Source: Massilia rhizosphaerae
GTDB taxonomy: Bacteria > Pseudomonadota > Gammaproteobacteria > Burkholderiales > Burkholderiaceae_D
Direction of reading: 5' to 3'
NCBI RefSeq assembly: GCF_016093545.1
Contig: NZ_JADKYX010000003.1
Span: 1 to 64,000, forward strand
Length of the DNA stretch: 64,000 nt
The translations under genes were made by a program, and so were the position numbers. This document shows, piece by piece, positions 25,246 to 36,376 of the stretch; the first letter of the stretch is position 1, and each line of letters starts with the position of its first letter. Below the pieces are notes generated by a model. It made no database searches. It saw only the letters and a program-made list of their open reading frames with translations, and had not been told where the DNA came from.

Positions 25246-26462
25246 ACCTGTTCCTCGAAAGCCTGCGCTCGGCGCTGGCGTCCATCCGCGCGCACCGGCT
25301 GCGCAGCTTTCTTACGTCGCTCGGCATCGTCATCGGCGTGGCGTCCGTGATCACCGTGATCTCGCTGATCCAGGGCCTGTCCAAGAGCGTCAGCGACCAG
25401 TTCGAGGGCCTGGGTGGCAACAGCCTGACGGTGAAGGCGCACAACGAGTACAAAGACTTCATGCGCGGCAAGCTGAACTACCTGCGCTTCGAGGACGTGG
25501 AGCAGCTGCGCCTGCGCGTGGACGGCATCAGCAACCTCAGTCCCGTCTTCATGCCCGGCTTTTCCGAAGTGCGCTTCACGGGCATGTCCGCCACGGCCCA
25601 GGTGCTCGCCACGTCGGCCAGCTACCAGGAAGTGAACGGACGCTATGCGCGCCTGGGACGGTTCCTGAGCGATTCCGACGACGTCGGCGCGCGCCGCGTG
25701 GCCGTGATCGGCGAGAAGCTGATCGAGGACCTGCACCTGCCGCCGAACCCGGTCGGCCAATTCGTCCTGTACGCGAACGAGTGGTTCAAGATCGTCGGCG
25801 TGATGGAGAAGCAGGGTGAGATCTTCGGCATGTCCCGGGATAACTACATGATCATCCCGTTCAAGACCGGCCAAAGCATCATCGGCAACAACACGCGTCC
25901 GCAGCTGACGATCACGGTCGCCGTGCGCGACCTGGGCCAGCTGGACGCCACACGCAGCCACATCCGCATGGTCATGCGCCTGGCCCATCGTCTCAAGGCG
26001 GACGATGCGGACGATTTCGAGATCGAGTCGGCCGACCAGATCGCGAAGTCCTTCGACAATTTGAGCAGCAGGGTGACCCTGGTGATGGGCGGCGTGGTCG
26101 GCATCGCGCTGCTGGTGGGCGGGATCGGCATCATGAACATCATGCTGGTGTCGGTGAAGGAGCGCACGCGCGAGATCGGCATCTGCAAGGCGATCGGCGC
26201 GCGCAGCCGCGACATCCTGCTGCAATTCCTGATCGAGGCCGTCACCTTGTCGTTGCTGGGCGGCTTGCTGGGCCTCGTGATCGGCTACGGGCTGGGCGTG
26301 GCGATCGCCGCCATGATCCCCGACTTCCCGCCGGCGGTCGTGCCGTGGTGGGCGGTGGCGCTGTCCGTGCTGTTTTCGGGCTCGGTGGGCGTCGTGTTCG
26401 GCGTCGTGCCGGCCAGCCAGGCCGCGCGCCTGGACCCGATCGAGGCGCTCCGCTACGAATAA
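25242..26462 (+). CDS. ABC transporter permease, MacB-like
   Basis: This 406-aa permease has the MacB layout: an N-terminal helix with LRSFLTSLGIVIGVASVI, a large periplasmic domain (about 45-280), and a C-terminal FtsX domain of three helices with GGIGIMNIMLVSVKERTREIG. ATG 25242 overlaps the ATPase stop. With the adaptor it should form a mechanotransmission-type exporter; substrate unknown (macrolide, peptide, lipid or siderophore are all possible). It ends right at a mobile-looking repeat element. Confidence 0.93.
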   Translation: MNLFLESLRSALASIRAHRLRSFLTSLGIVIGVASVITVISLIQGLSKSVSDQFEGLGGNSLTVKAHNEYKDFMRGKLNYLRFEDVEQLRLRVDGISNLSPVFMPGFSEVRFTGMSATAQVLATSASYQEVNGRYARLGRFLSDSDDVGARRVAVIGEKLIEDLHLPPNPVGQFVLYANEWFKIVGVMEKQGEIFGMSRDNYMIIPFKTGQSIIGNNTRPQLTITVAVRDLGQLDATRSHIRMVMRLAHRLKADDADDFEIESADQIAKSFDNLSSRVTLVMGGVVGIALLVGGIGIMNIMLVSVKERTREIGICKAIGARSRDILLQFLIEAVTLSLLGGLLGLVIGYGLGVAIAAMIPDFPPAVVPWWAVALSVLFSGSVGVVFGVVPASQAARLDPIEALRYE

Positions 26463-26698
26463 AAATTCGGGTCAGAAAATTCGGGGTCAGAGCACATTCC
26501 AGGCGAAATTCGGGGTCAGAGCACTTTTTCGGGCATGTTCTTTGGGGCACGCTTTTATGGCAGGCGCCGCTCGCCCGTCCGCCCGCATCGCGATGGATTC
26601 GTCGCCGCCATGTATCGGCGTTCGTGGCCTGATCGTTACGTGCGGACATTGATCCGAAATGTGCTCTGACCCCGAAGTTGTGCTCTGACCCCGAATTT
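26463..26698. mobile_element. GGGGTCAGAGCAC inverted-repeat element (MITE/RAYT-type remnant)
   Basis: The left cluster has three direct copies of AAATTCGGGGTCAGAGCAC: 26463-26475 (short, one G fewer), 26477-26498 and 26506-26529. The right cluster has two inverted copies: 26657-26679 and 26680-26698. A 127-bp core between them has no convincing gene. GGGGTCAGAG-type termini are common around REP-associated (Y1) transposases in betaproteobacteria, so this is probably a non-autonomous or decayed copy. It starts at the permease stop codon. Confidence 0.65.
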
Positions 26699-26707
26699 GG
26701 GCGGGCG

Positions 26708-26736
26708 AAAAAAAACCGGAGCGGGCTCCGGTTTTT
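26708..26736. terminator. Bidirectional intrinsic terminator
   Basis: Eight A residues, then CCGGAG (26716-26721), loop CGGG, CTCCGG (26726-26731) and five T residues. With A-runs pairing T-runs the hairpin works on both strands. It lies between the convergent MacB-like permease operon and gatB, 15 bp past the gatB stop. Confidence 0.85.
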
Positions 26737-26751
26737 GGGGTGAGGCCGGGA

Positions 26752-28212
26752 TCAGGCCGCGAGTTTTTTCTTCAGCAGCTCCGTGACCTGCGCCGGGTTC
26801 GCCTTGCCCTTCGACGCCTTCATGCACTGGCCGATCAGCGCGTTGATCGCCGCTTCCTTGCCGGCCTTGTACTGCTCGACCGATTTCGCGTTGCCCGCCA
26901 GGACTTCGTCGACGATCGCTTCCAGCGCGCCCGTGTCCGAGATCTGCTTCAGGCCTTCGCGCTCGATGATCGCGTCGGCCAGGTGCTCGTCTTCCGATTG
27001 CGCTTCCCACATCAGGCTGAACACCTTCTTGCCGGCGTTGTTCGAGATCGTGCCGTCGGCGATGCGTTTCAGCAGCAGGGCAAGTTGCGACGCTTCCACC
27101 GGCGACGCCTCGATGCCGACGTCGGCACGGTTCAGCGCGGACGACACGTCGCCCATCAGCCAGTTCGCGGCCGCCTTGGCGTTGTCCTTGCCGGCCTTGG
27201 CGACGACGGCTTCGTAATACGTCGCCATCGCCTGCGACGACGTCAGGATCAGCGCGTCGTACTCGGGCAGGCCGTAGTCGCGGATGAAGCGCTCGCGCAT
27301 CGCGGCCGGCAGTTCCGGCATGTCGGCCTTCACGCGATCGATCCAGTCCTGCGCGATGACGAGCGGCGGCAGGTCGGGGTCGGGGAAGTAGCGGTAGTCC
27401 TGCGCGTCTTCCTTGCTGCGCATCTGGCGCGTTTCCTTCTTGTCCGGATCCCACAGGCGCGTGGCCTGCACGACCTGGCCGCCGTCCTCGATCAGCTCGA
27501 TCTGGCGCCGCACTTCGTAGTGGATCGCTTCTTCCATGAAGCGGAACGAGTTCAGGTTCTTGATCTCGCAGCGGGTGCCGAATTCCTTCTGGCCGACGGG
27601 GCGCACGGACACGTTGACGTCGCAGCGGAACGAGCCTTCCTGCATATTACCGTCGCAGACGCCGAGCCACATCACGAGGCCGTGCAGCGCCTTGGCATAC
27701 GCGACGGCTTCGGCCGCGCTGCGGATCTCCGGCTCGGAGACGATTTCCAGCAGCGGCGTGCCGGCGCGGTTCAGGTCGATGCCGCTCATGCCGTGGTAGT
27801 CCTCGTGCAGCGACTTGCCGGCGTCTTCCTCGAGGTGGGCGCGGGTCAGGTTGACGGTCTTCGTCTCCAGCTTGCCGTCCTTCTCGTACGCGAACGTGAG
27901 GCTGCCGCCCTGCACGACGGGATCTTCGAACTGGCTGATCTGGTAGCCCTTCGGCAGGTCCGGATAAAAGTAGTTCTTGCGGGCGAAGACGGATTGCGGC
28001 GCGATCTTCGCGCCGACCGCGAGGCCGAAGCGGATGGCGCGTTCGACGGCGCCCTTGTTCATCACGGGCAGCACGCCCGGCAGCGCCAGGTCCACGGGAC
28101 TGGCCTGCGTGTTCGGCGCGGCGCCGAACTTGATCGAGCTGCCGCTGAAGATTTTGGAGTTGGTCGTGAGCTGGACGTGGTTCTCAAGACCGATGACGAC
28201 TTCCCATTGCAT
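26752..28212 (-). CDS. gatB: Asp-tRNA(Asn)/Glu-tRNA(Gln) amidotransferase subunit B
   Basis: This 486-aa protein is the GatB kinase/transamidase subunit that phosphorylates and amidates mischarged Glu-tRNA(Gln) or Asp-tRNA(Asn). Family motifs: [42 protein letters not shown], and the C-terminal GatB/YqeY domain ending in LLKKKLAA. The start at 28212 matches the family N-terminus; the frame is open to 28299 through a repeat. It is last in the gatC–gatA–gatB order. Confidence 0.97.
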   Translation of the reverse strand: MQWEVVIGLENHVQLTTNSKIFSGSSIKFGAAPNTQASPVDLALPGVLPVMNKGAVERAIRFGLAVGAKIAPQSVFARKNYFYPDLPKGYQISQFEDPVVQGGSLTFAYEKDGKLETKTVNLTRAHLEEDAGKSLHEDYHGMSGIDLNRAGTPLLEIVSEPEIRSAAEAVAYAKALHGLVMWLGVCDGNMQEGSFRCDVNVSVRPVGQKEFGTRCEIKNLNSFRFMEEAIHYEVRRQIELIEDGGQVVQATRLWDPDKKETRQMRSKEDAQDYRYFPDPDLPPLVIAQDWIDRVKADMPELPAAMRERFIRDYGLPEYDALILTSSQAMATYYEAVVAKAGKDNAKAAANWLMGDVSSALNRADVGIEASPVEASQLALLLKRIADGTISNNAGKKVFSLMWEAQSEDEHLADAIIEREGLKQISDTGALEAIVDEVLAGNAKSVEQYKAGKEAAINALIGQCMKASKGKANPAQVTELLKKKLAA

Positions 28213-28247
28213 AGTGTTCTCTCTTGTATGTCTCTGTGCCGGCATTT

Positions 28248-28311
28248 GGTGGGCTCGGGGAGCCCACCCTACGATATGTCGGTGCCGTAGGGTGGGCACC
28301 CCGTGCCCACC
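28248..28311. repeat. GTAGGGTGGGC paired-hairpin repeat (complete copy) between gatA and gatB
   Basis: Two 9-bp stem hairpins face each other. GGTGGGCTC/GAGCCCACC (28248-28268) is followed by CTACG. After 12 nt comes CGTAG and GGTGGGCAC/GTGCCCACC (28291-28311). The outer sequence is inverted as a whole, as in paired REP elements. It lies inside the gatCAB operon and could affect message stability. Similar copies are at 62561-62653, with a half copy at 350-371. Confidence 0.7.
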
Positions 28312-28318
28312 ATGCGTA

Positions 28319-29812
28319 TCAGATACCTTCCGGTGCGCGATTGTGCCAATCGGTCGCCTGCTGGTACTGGTGCGCGATGTTCAGCAGCTTCGCCTCGGCA
28401 AAGTAATTGCCGATGATTTGCAGGCCCACCGGCCGCTTGGCGTTTTTCTCTCCCGCACCGAATCCGACCGGGATCGACATGCCGGGCAGGCCGGCCAGGC
28501 TGGTCGACAGGGTGAAGATGTCGGCCAGGTAGTTCGCCACCGGGTCGTTCGCCTTCGAGCCCAGGTCCCACGCGACGCTCGGGGCCACCGGGCCCATGAT
28601 CACGTCGCACTGGTCGCGGAACGCGGCCTGGAAGTCGTCGGCGATCAGGCGGCGGATCTTCTGCGCCTGCACGTAGTATGCATCGTAGTAGCCGTGGCAC
28701 AGCACATACGTGCCGACCATGATGCGGCGCTGAACTTCCTTGCCGAAGCCTTGCGCGCGCGTTTTCTTGTACATGTCCTGCAGGTCCGCGTATTCCGGGG
28801 CTCGGTAGCCGTAGCGCACGCCGTCGAAGCGCGACAGGTTCGACGACGCTTCCGCCGGCGCGATGATGTAGTACACGGGGATCGACAGCGACGTCTTCGG
28901 CAGCGAGATGTCGACGAGGGTCGCGCCCAGCTTCACGAATTCGTCCAGCGCGGCGCGCACGGCCTGCTCGACGTCCGTGGCCAGGCCTTCACCAAAATAT
29001 TCCTTCGGCACGCCGATGCGCAGGCCGGTCAGCGGGGCGCTACCGGACGATTGATACAAGTCGCGCGTAAAGTCTTCGCGCGCATTGCCTTGCTCGGCGG
29101 TCAGGCTCGTCGAGTCGCGCTCGTCGAAGCCGACCATCTCGTTCAGCAGTAGGGCGCAGTCCTCGGCCGTGCGGGCCATCGGGCCGCCCTGGTCGAGCGA
29201 CGAGGCGAACGCGATCATGCCGAAGCGCGACACGCGGCCGTACGTCGGCTTGATGCCCGTGATGCCGCAGAACGCGGCCGGCTGGCGGATCGAGCCGCCC
29301 GTGTCGGTGCCGGTCGCGGCGGGCGCCAGCCGTGCGGCGACGGCCGCGGCAGAGCCGCCCGACGAGCCGCCCGGCACGGCGAGGGCGTCCCAGGGATTCT
29401 TGACGGCACCGAACGCGGAGTTCTCGTTCGACGAGCCCATCGCGAATTCGTCGCAGTTCAGCTTGCCCAGGGTGACCATGCCGGCGTCCGCGAATTTCGT
29501 GACGACGGTGGCGTCGAACGGGCTCACGTAGTTGCCCAGCATCTTCGAGGCGGCCGTCGAGCGCCAGCCCTGCGTGACGAAGATGTCCTTGTGGGCGATG
29601 GGGATGCCGGTCAGCGGGCCGGCATTGCCTTCGCGAATGCGGGCGTCGGCGGCCTTGGCTTGCGCCAGCGACAATTCCGGATTCACGTCCAGGAACGCGT
29701 TATGCTGGCTGGCGGCGATGCGGTCGAGGTAGTGCTGCGCCAGCTCCGTCGCCGAGACTTGTTTCGAGTGCAGGAGCGTGGACAGCTCCTTGATGGTTTT
29801 TTGATGCATCAT
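28319..29812 (-). CDS. gatA: Asp-tRNA(Asn)/Glu-tRNA(Gln) amidotransferase subunit A
   Basis: This 497-aa amidase-signature protein releases ammonia from glutamine for GatB. The Ser-cisSer-Lys triad is intact: Lys75 in IPIAHKDIF, Ser150 in [14 protein letters not shown], Ser174 in [12 protein letters not shown]. The spacing equals that of characterised GatA proteins. It lies between gatC (22 bp) and gatB (106 bp, filled with a hairpin repeat). Confidence 0.97.
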   Translation of the reverse strand: MMHQKTIKELSTLLHSKQVSATELAQHYLDRIAASQHNAFLDVNPELSLAQAKAADARIREGNAGPLTGIPIAHKDIFVTQGWRSTAASKMLGNYVSPFDATVVTKFADAGMVTLGKLNCDEFAMGSSNENSAFGAVKNPWDALAVPGGSSGGSAAAVAARLAPAATGTDTGGSIRQPAAFCGITGIKPTYGRVSRFGMIAFASSLDQGGPMARTAEDCALLLNEMVGFDERDSTSLTAEQGNAREDFTRDLYQSSGSAPLTGLRIGVPKEYFGEGLATDVEQAVRAALDEFVKLGATLVDISLPKTSLSIPVYYIIAPAEASSNLSRFDGVRYGYRAPEYADLQDMYKKTRAQGFGKEVQRRIMVGTYVLCHGYYDAYYVQAQKIRRLIADDFQAAFRDQCDVIMGPVAPSVAWDLGSKANDPVANYLADIFTLSTSLAGLPGMSIPVGFGAGEKNAKRPVGLQIIGNYFAEAKLLNIAHQYQQATDWHNRAPEGI

Positions 29813-29834
29813 GATGGTCGACGTTCGCTGCGGG

Positions 29835-30134
29835 TTATTCGATGACTTTCGGCACCAGGTACAGGCCGTCCTGGGTTGCCGGGGCCGGGGCCTGGTAGTC
29901 GGCGCGGTGGTCTTCTTCCGTCACCACGTCCTCGCGCAAGCGCAGCGGCAGGGGGAGCCTTGCCGCGAGCGGGTGAGACAACGGCGCAACACCCGTTGTA
30001 TCGACGGCTTGCATCTGCTCGGCCAGGGCGAAAATCCCGTTCAGCTCGCCCAAGGCGATTTCGGCATGGGCGTCAGTCATGTCGAGCTGGGCCAGGTTGG
30101 CGATCCGTTTTACGTCTGAAAGTGTCAGGGACAT
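29835..30134 (-). CDS. gatC: Asp-tRNA(Asn)/Glu-tRNA(Gln) amidotransferase subunit C
   Basis: This 99-aa protein is the small GatC subunit that wraps and stabilises GatA/Gat[20 protein letters not shown], the central VAPLSHP and REDVVTE are the family pattern. It is first in the gatCAB operon, divergent from mreB across a 308-bp intergenic region. Confidence 0.96.
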   Translation of the reverse strand: MSLTLSDVKRIANLAQLDMTDAHAEIALGELNGIFALAEQMQAVDTTGVAPLSHPLAARLPLPLRLREDVVTEEDHRADYQAPAPATQDGLYLVPKVIE

Positions 30135-31486
<1,352 letters not shown>

Positions 31487-31623
31487 CCCGGCAGTGGCGG
31501 CGCGGACCAGGCCTGTGACGGTCCCGGCGATGCCGGGACGGCGGGCGCCGTTCGCGCTGTGCGCATCCGGCGCCGGGCGTCGACATCGACGCGGGCGACG
31601 TTAGCCCCGCATTATTGGAAGTC

Positions 31624-32727
31624 ATGGAATACAGTCCTCCGCCGCTTTTCAAGCAAGGCGCCCCCGCAAGGGTCAAGGTGACCGTGTTCGCTCTGCTCTC
31701 GATCGCGCTGCTCGTGGTCGACGCCCGCCTGCACGCGCTCACCGCCGTGCGCCAGGTGGCGGCAACGGTCCTGTACCCGTTCCAGATGGCCGCCCTGGCG
31801 CCGCGCGACGCGCTGGCCAATATGGGCACGTATTTTTCGTCGATCTCCGCGCTGCAGAAGGAAGTGCGCGACCTGAAAAGCCAGCAGGTCGCCATGGCCC
31901 AGGTCATGCAGCAAGCGCAGCTCCAGATGGCCGAGAACGCCCAGCTGCGGCGCCTGATGGACGCGCGCGCGCACCTGCCCGTGCACTCGATGATGAGCGA
32001 GATCCTGTATGACGCGCGCGACCCGTCCACGCGCCGCGTCGTGCTCGACCGCGGTACCCGCAACGGCGTCAAGCTCGGCCTGCCCGTGATCGACAACGCC
32101 GGCGTCGTCGGCCAGGTCACGCGCGTGTTCCCGTTCACGTCCGAAGTCACGCTCCTCACCGACAAGGAGCAGGCGATCCCCGTGCAGGTGCTGCGCAACG
32201 GCTTGCGCAGCGTGGCCTATGGCCGCGGCCAGTCCGGCCTTTTGGACCTGCGTTTCGTCGCGCCCAACGCCGACATCCAGGTCGGCGACGTGCTCGTCAC
32301 GTCCGGCCTGGACGGCGTCTATCCCGCCGGTCTCGCGGTGGCGAAGGTGGTCCAGGTCGAGAACGTGGCACAGGGCGTGTTCGGCCGCGTCGTGTGCCAG
32401 CCGCTGGCCGGCATCGACCGCCACCGCCAGCTGCTGATCGTGCTGTCCGACCAGCCGCTGCCGCCGCGCCCGCCCGAGGAAGCGTCCAAGCCCACCGGCA
32501 ACAACACGCCGAAGAAGAACCTGCCGCGCATGGCACCCGTACCGCCGCCGCCGTTGCCGCCGCACCCGCTGGCGCCGGCCGTCGCCCCCGCCGCGGGCAC
32601 CGCGAACGGCGCGCGGCCGGCCACGCAGGCGCCCGCCGCGCACCCGCCGGCCGCCGGAGCGCCGGCCGTACGCGCCCCGGCACCCGCCGCGGCCAACCCG
32701 GCACCCCGGCCCAAGGAGGGCATCTGA
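31624..32727 (+). CDS. mreC: Rod shape-determining protein MreC
   Basis: This 367-aa protein has one N-terminal transmembrane helix, a short coiled coil (about residues 75-110, LQKEVRDLKSQQ) and the beta-domain typical of MreC (about 110-280). It ends in an unusually long Pro/Ala-rich tail of about 85 residues that is probably disordered. MreC activates PBP2–RodA from the periplasm. The start is ATG 31624 (MEYSPPPLFKQG), not the in-frame TTG at 31615. Its stop overlaps the mreD ATG (TGATG). Confidence 0.95.
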   Translation: MEYSPPPLFKQGAPARVKVTVFALLSIALLVVDARLHALTAVRQVAATVLYPFQMAALAPRDALANMGTYFSSISALQKEVRDLKSQQVAMAQVMQQAQLQMAENAQLRRLMDARAHLPVHSMMSEILYDARDPSTRRVVLDRGTRNGVKLGLPVIDNAGVVGQVTRVFPFTSEVTLLTDKEQAIPVQVLRNGLRSVAYGRGQSGLLDLRFVAPNADIQVGDVLVTSGLDGVYPAGLAVAKVVQVENVAQGVFGRVVCQPLAGIDRHRQLLIVLSDQPLPPRPPEEASKPTGNNTPKKNLPRMAPVPPPPLPPHPLAPAVAPAAGTANGARPATQAPAAHPPAAGAPAVRAPAPAAANPAPRPKEGI

Positions 32728-33248
32728 TGCCGACGTCGAACCGTCCGCACTACATCCTGCTGCCGGTCAGCCCGCTGTTCATCGCCTTCAGCCTGGTCTG
32801 CGCCTTCATGCTCAACCTGCTGCCCTGGGGGCGCTGGGTGGGCGCGCCGGACTTCGTCGCGCTGGTGCTCGTGTTCTGGGGCATCCACCAGCCGCGCAAG
32901 GTCGGCATCGGCATCGCGTTCTGCATGGGCCTCCTGATGGACGTGCACGACGCGACGCTGCTGGGCGAGAACGCGCTGGCCTACACGCTGCTGTCCTACC
33001 TGGCGATCATGATCCACCGCCGCGTGCTGTGGTTCCCGCTCGTCACGCAGGCGATGCACGTGTTCCCGCTGCTGCTGCTGACGCAGGCGATCCAGGTGAT
33101 GGTGCGTTTCATCGTCACGGGCCGCTTCCCCGGCGCGCTCGTGTTCATCGAGAGCGTGATCGCCGTCGCGCTGTGGCCCGTGATCACGTGGCTGCTGCTG
33201 GCGCCGCAGCGCCGCGCCGTCGACAAGGACCATACGCGTCCGATCTGA
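32727..33248 (+). CDS. mreD: Rod shape-determining protein MreD
   Basis: This 173-aa inner-membrane protein has five to six helices. MPTSNRPHYILLPVSPLFI is the usual betaproteobacterial MreD start, and GLLMDVHDATLLGENALAY is conserved. It works with MreC in the elongasome. ATG 32727 shares one base with the mreC stop; AAGGAGG lies upstream. Confidence 0.95.
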   Translation: MPTSNRPHYILLPVSPLFIAFSLVCAFMLNLLPWGRWVGAPDFVALVLVFWGIHQPRKVGIGIAFCMGLLMDVHDATLLGENALAYTLLSYLAIMIHRRVLWFPLVTQAMHVFPLLLLTQAIQVMVRFIVTGRFPGALVFIESVIAVALWPVITWLLLAPQRRAVDKDHTRPI

Positions 33249-33270
33249 AGAATTTTGATCGCCTCCCCGA

Positions 33271-35256
33271 ATGACCGAGATTAAAGACAGCGATCGCGAG
33301 ATCCACCTGTTCCGCATGCGCCTGACGGCGATGGTGCTGTTCGTCTTCATCTGCTTCGGCCTGCTCGTCGCGCGCTTCGTCTGGCTGCAGGTCGTCAAGC
33401 ACGACCAGTACATGGCGCAGGCGGAGGACAACCGCATCGCGCTCGTCCCCATCGTGCCGAACCGCGGCCTGATCGTGGACCGCAACGGCGTCGTCCTGGC
33501 CAGTAACTACTCCGCCTACACGCTCGAGATCACGCCGTCCAAGCTGGAAGCGAACCTGGATTCCGTGATCGACGAGCTGGCCAAGCTCGTCACGATCGAG
33601 CCGAAAGACCGCAAGCGTTTCAAGCGCCTGCTGGAAGAATCGCGGAATTTTTCCAGCGTCCCGATCCGCACGCGCCTGACGGACGACGAGGTCGCGCGCT
33701 TCACCGCCCAGCGTTTCCGCTTCCCCGGCGTGGAGGTGCAGGCGCGCCTGTTCCGCCAGTACCCGCTGGGCGAGGTGGCGTCGCACGTGCTGGGCTACAT
33801 CGGGCGCATCAACCAGAACGAGGCCAAGGCCATCGAGGCCTCTGACGATGCCGCCAACTACAACGGCACGGACCACATCGGCAAGGAAGGCCTGGAAAAA
33901 AGCTATGAACACCAGCTGCACGGCCAGACGGGCTACGAGGAAGTCGAGCGTTCGGCCGGCGGCCGCGCCATCCGGACCTTGTCGCGCACGCCGCCGGTCC
34001 CGGGCAGCAAGCTGATCCTGTCGATCGACATCGAGTTGCAGAAGATCGTCGAGCAGGCGTTCGGCGATTACCGCGGCGCGCTGGTCGCCATCGAACCGTC
34101 GACGGGCGACGTACTCGCCTACGTGTCGAAACCCGGCTACGACCCCAACCTCTTCGTGGACGGCATCGACACCCAGAGCTGGACGGAGCTGAACACGTCG
34201 CCCGACAAGCCGCTGATGAATCGCCCGCTGTCCGGCACGTATCCGCCCGGTTCGACGTTCAAGCCGTACATGGCGCTGGCCGCGCTCGAATACGGGCTGC
34301 GCAAGCCCGACTACGGCATCAACGACCCGGGCTTCTTCATGCTGGGCGGCCACCGCTTCAACGACGACAAGAAGGGCGGCCATGGCTACATCGACATGTA
34401 CCGCTCGATCGCGATGTCCTGCGACGTCTATTATTACCAGCTCGGCAACGACATGGGCATCGACCGCATCCACGACTTCATGCAGCCGTTCGGCTTCGGC
34501 GAAAAGACGGGCATCGACCTCGAACACGAAAAGACGGGCGTGCTGCCGTCGCAGCAGTGGAAGCGCGAGCGCTTCAGGCGCAATCCCAGGGCCGGCAAAT
34601 GGGTCGGCGGCGACACGATCTCGATCTCCATCGGTAACGGCTTCAACAGCTACACGCCGCTGCAGATGGCGCACGCGGTGGCCACCTTGGCCAACGACGG
34701 CGTCATCATGAAGCCGCACCTCGTCAAGATGCTCGAGGACGGCGGCAGCCACGTGCGCACGCTGACGGTGCCCAAGGAATCCGGCCGCATCCCGCTCAAG
34801 CAGGAAAACATCGACGTCATCAAGCGCGCCATGGTCGGCGTGACGTCCGACCCGAAAGCGCCCGGCACTGCCGTTCTGCAGTTCCGCGGCGTGCCGTACA
34901 CCGTGGCCGGCAAGACGGGTACGGCGCAGGTGGTCGGCCTCAAGGGCCAGAAATACAATGCGGCGGCGACGCCGGAACGCCTGCGCGACAATGCGCTGTT
35001 CATCGCCTTCGCGCCGGCCGACCATCCGCGCATCGCGCTCGCGCTGGTCGTGGAAAACGCCGGCTGGGGCGCGTCCGTGGCGGCGCCGATCGCGCGCAAG
35101 GCGCTCGATTACTACCTGCTCGGCAAGCGTCCGGGCGAGGCCGACAAGCCGGCGCCGAAGCCCGCCGACCCGGTCCCGGCCGACGAAGACCAGGTGGCGC
35201 CCACGGCCGGCGCCGACTTCAAGCCGGGCGGCGAGACCCCCGGCAACAAGGACTGA
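33271..35256 (+). CDS. mrdA: Peptidoglycan transpeptidase PBP2 (MrdA)
   Basis: This 661-aa class B penicillin-binding protein has an N-terminal transmembrane helix (about 20-40) and a dimerisation domain (about 60-230). In the transpeptidase domain the active serine is Ser328 in GSTFKPYMA, Ser383-Cys-Asp385 is the SxN/D motif, and Lys548 lies in AGKTGTAQ. It cross-links peptidoglycan during side-wall growth with RodA, whose gene starts 3 nt downstream. The C-terminal 50 residues are Pro/Ala/Asp-rich. Confidence 0.97.
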   Translation: MTEIKDSDREIHLFRMRLTAMVLFVFICFGLLVARFVWLQVVKHDQYMAQAEDNRIALVPIVPNRGLIVDRNGVVLASNYSAYTLEITPSKLEANLDSVIDELAKLVTIEPKDRKRFKRLLEESRNFSSVPIRTRLTDDEVARFTAQRFRFPGVEVQARLFRQYPLGEVASHVLGYIGRINQNEAKAIEASDDAANYNGTDHIGKEGLEKSYEHQLHGQTGYEEVERSAGGRAIRTLSRTPPVPGSKLILSIDIELQKIVEQAFGDYRGALVAIEPSTGDVLAYVSKPGYDPNLFVDGIDTQSWTELNTSPDKPLMNRPLSGTYPPGSTFKPYMALAALEYGLRKPDYGINDPGFFMLGGHRFNDDKKGGHGYIDMYRSIAMSCDVYYYQLGNDMGIDRIHDFMQPFGFGEKTGIDLEHEKTGVLPSQQWKRERFRRNPRAGKWVGGDTISISIGNGFNSYTPLQMAHAVATLANDGVIMKPHLVKMLEDGGSHVRTLTVPKESGRIPLKQENIDVIKRAMVGVTSDPKAPGTAVLQFRGVPYTVAGKTGTAQVVGLKGQKYNAAATPERLRDNALFIAFAPADHPRIALALVVENAGWGASVAAPIARKALDYYLLGKRPGEADKPAPKPADPVPADEDQVAPTAGADFKPGGETPGNKD

Positions 35257-35259
35257 ACC

Positions 35260-36375
35260 ATGGCGCATTTTCCCGAACGCCGCTCGCTCAGCCGGCGCCT
35301 CAAACCGTATTTCACGGTCTTCGATCCGGCGCTGACGCTGATCCTGTTCCTGCTGCTGTGCGTGGGCCTCGTCACGCTGTCCTCGGCCGGCCACGACTTC
35401 CCCGGCCGCCTGGAAGGCCAGATCCGCAACATCATCGCGGCCTTCGTGTTCATGTGGGTCGCGGCCATCGTGCCGCCGCAAACCCTGCTGCGCATGGCCG
35501 TGCCCGTGTACACGTTCGGCGTCGCGCTGCTCCTGGCCGTGGCGGCCGTCGGCACCATCAAGAAGGGCGCGCGGCGCTGGCTGCACGTGGGCGTGGACAT
35601 CCAGCCGTCCGAGATCATGAAGATCGCCACGCCGCTGATGCTGGCCTGGTATTTCCAGACCCGCGCGGGCATCCTCAAATGGCAATCGTTCCTCGTGGCG
35701 GCGCTGCTGCTCGGGATCCCGTTCGGCCTGATCGCCAAGCAGCCCGACCTCGGTACGGCGCTGCTGGTGGGCGCGTCCGGGTTCTACGTGATCTTCCTGG
35801 CCGGACTGTCGTGGAAGGCGCTGGGAGGGCTGGTCGCGGCCGGCTGCGCCGCGCTGCCCGTGGCCTGGTCGATGATGCACGACTACCAGCGCGAGCGGAT
35901 CATGACGCTGATCGACCCCACGTCCGATCCGCTCGGCAAGGGTTTCCACATCATCCAGTCGACCATCGCGATCGGCTCCGGCGGCCTGTCGGGCAAGGGA
36001 TACATGAAGGGCACGCAGGCCTATCTCGAATTCATCCCCGAGCGCACCACCGATTTCATTTTTTCGGTATATTCCGAAGAGTTCGGTTTGGTCGGGAACT
36101 TGATCCTGCTGTTCCTGTACCTGTTGCTGATCGGGCGCGCGATGATGATCGCGGCCAATGCGCCGAACCTGTTCACGCGCCTCCTCGCGGGCGCGGTGGC
36201 GATGATGTTTTTTACTTATGCTTTCGTCAATATGGGAATGGTCAGCGGCATCCTGCCCGTGGTCGGAGTTCCGCTTCCTTTCATGAGCTACGGCGGGACC
36301 GCGCTGATTACTTTGGGCCTCTGCAGTGGTATATTGATGAGCATTCAACGACACCGCAAACTGGTGCAGACCTGA
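35260..36375 (+). CDS. rodA: Peptidoglycan glycosyltransferase RodA
   Basis: This 371-aa SEDS-family polytopic membrane protein of ten predicted helices polymerises lipid II with PBP2. Conserved SEDS stretches: GARRWLHVGVDIQPSEIMKI, KQPDLGTALL, the catalytic-region DPTSDPLGKGFH, and FVNMGMVSGILPVVGVPLPF near the end. It overlaps nothing but is nearly contiguous with mrdA and rlpA. Confidence 0.97.
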   Translation: MAHFPERRSLSRRLKPYFTVFDPALTLILFLLLCVGLVTLSSAGHDFPGRLEGQIRNIIAAFVFMWVAAIVPPQTLLRMAVPVYTFGVALLLAVAAVGTIKKGARRWLHVGVDIQPSEIMKIATPLMLAWYFQTRAGILKWQSFLVAALLLGIPFGLIAKQPDLGTALLVGASGFYVIFLAGLSWKALGGLVAAGCAALPVAWSMMHDYQRERIMTLIDPTSDPLGKGFHIIQSTIAIGSGGLSGKGYMKGTQAYLEFIPERTTDFIFSVYSEEFGLVGNLILLFLYLLLIGRAMMIAANAPNLFTRLLAGAVAMMFFTYAFVNMGMVSGILPVVGVPLPFMSYGGTALITLGLCSGILMSIQRHRKLVQT

Positions 36376-36376
36376 T

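Noticed and set aside
26345..26649. Short frames across the inverted-cluster element
   Set aside because: They run from permease sequence into repeat DNA. No transposase motif (His-hydrophobic-His or catalytic Tyr context) could be found in the 127-bp core.
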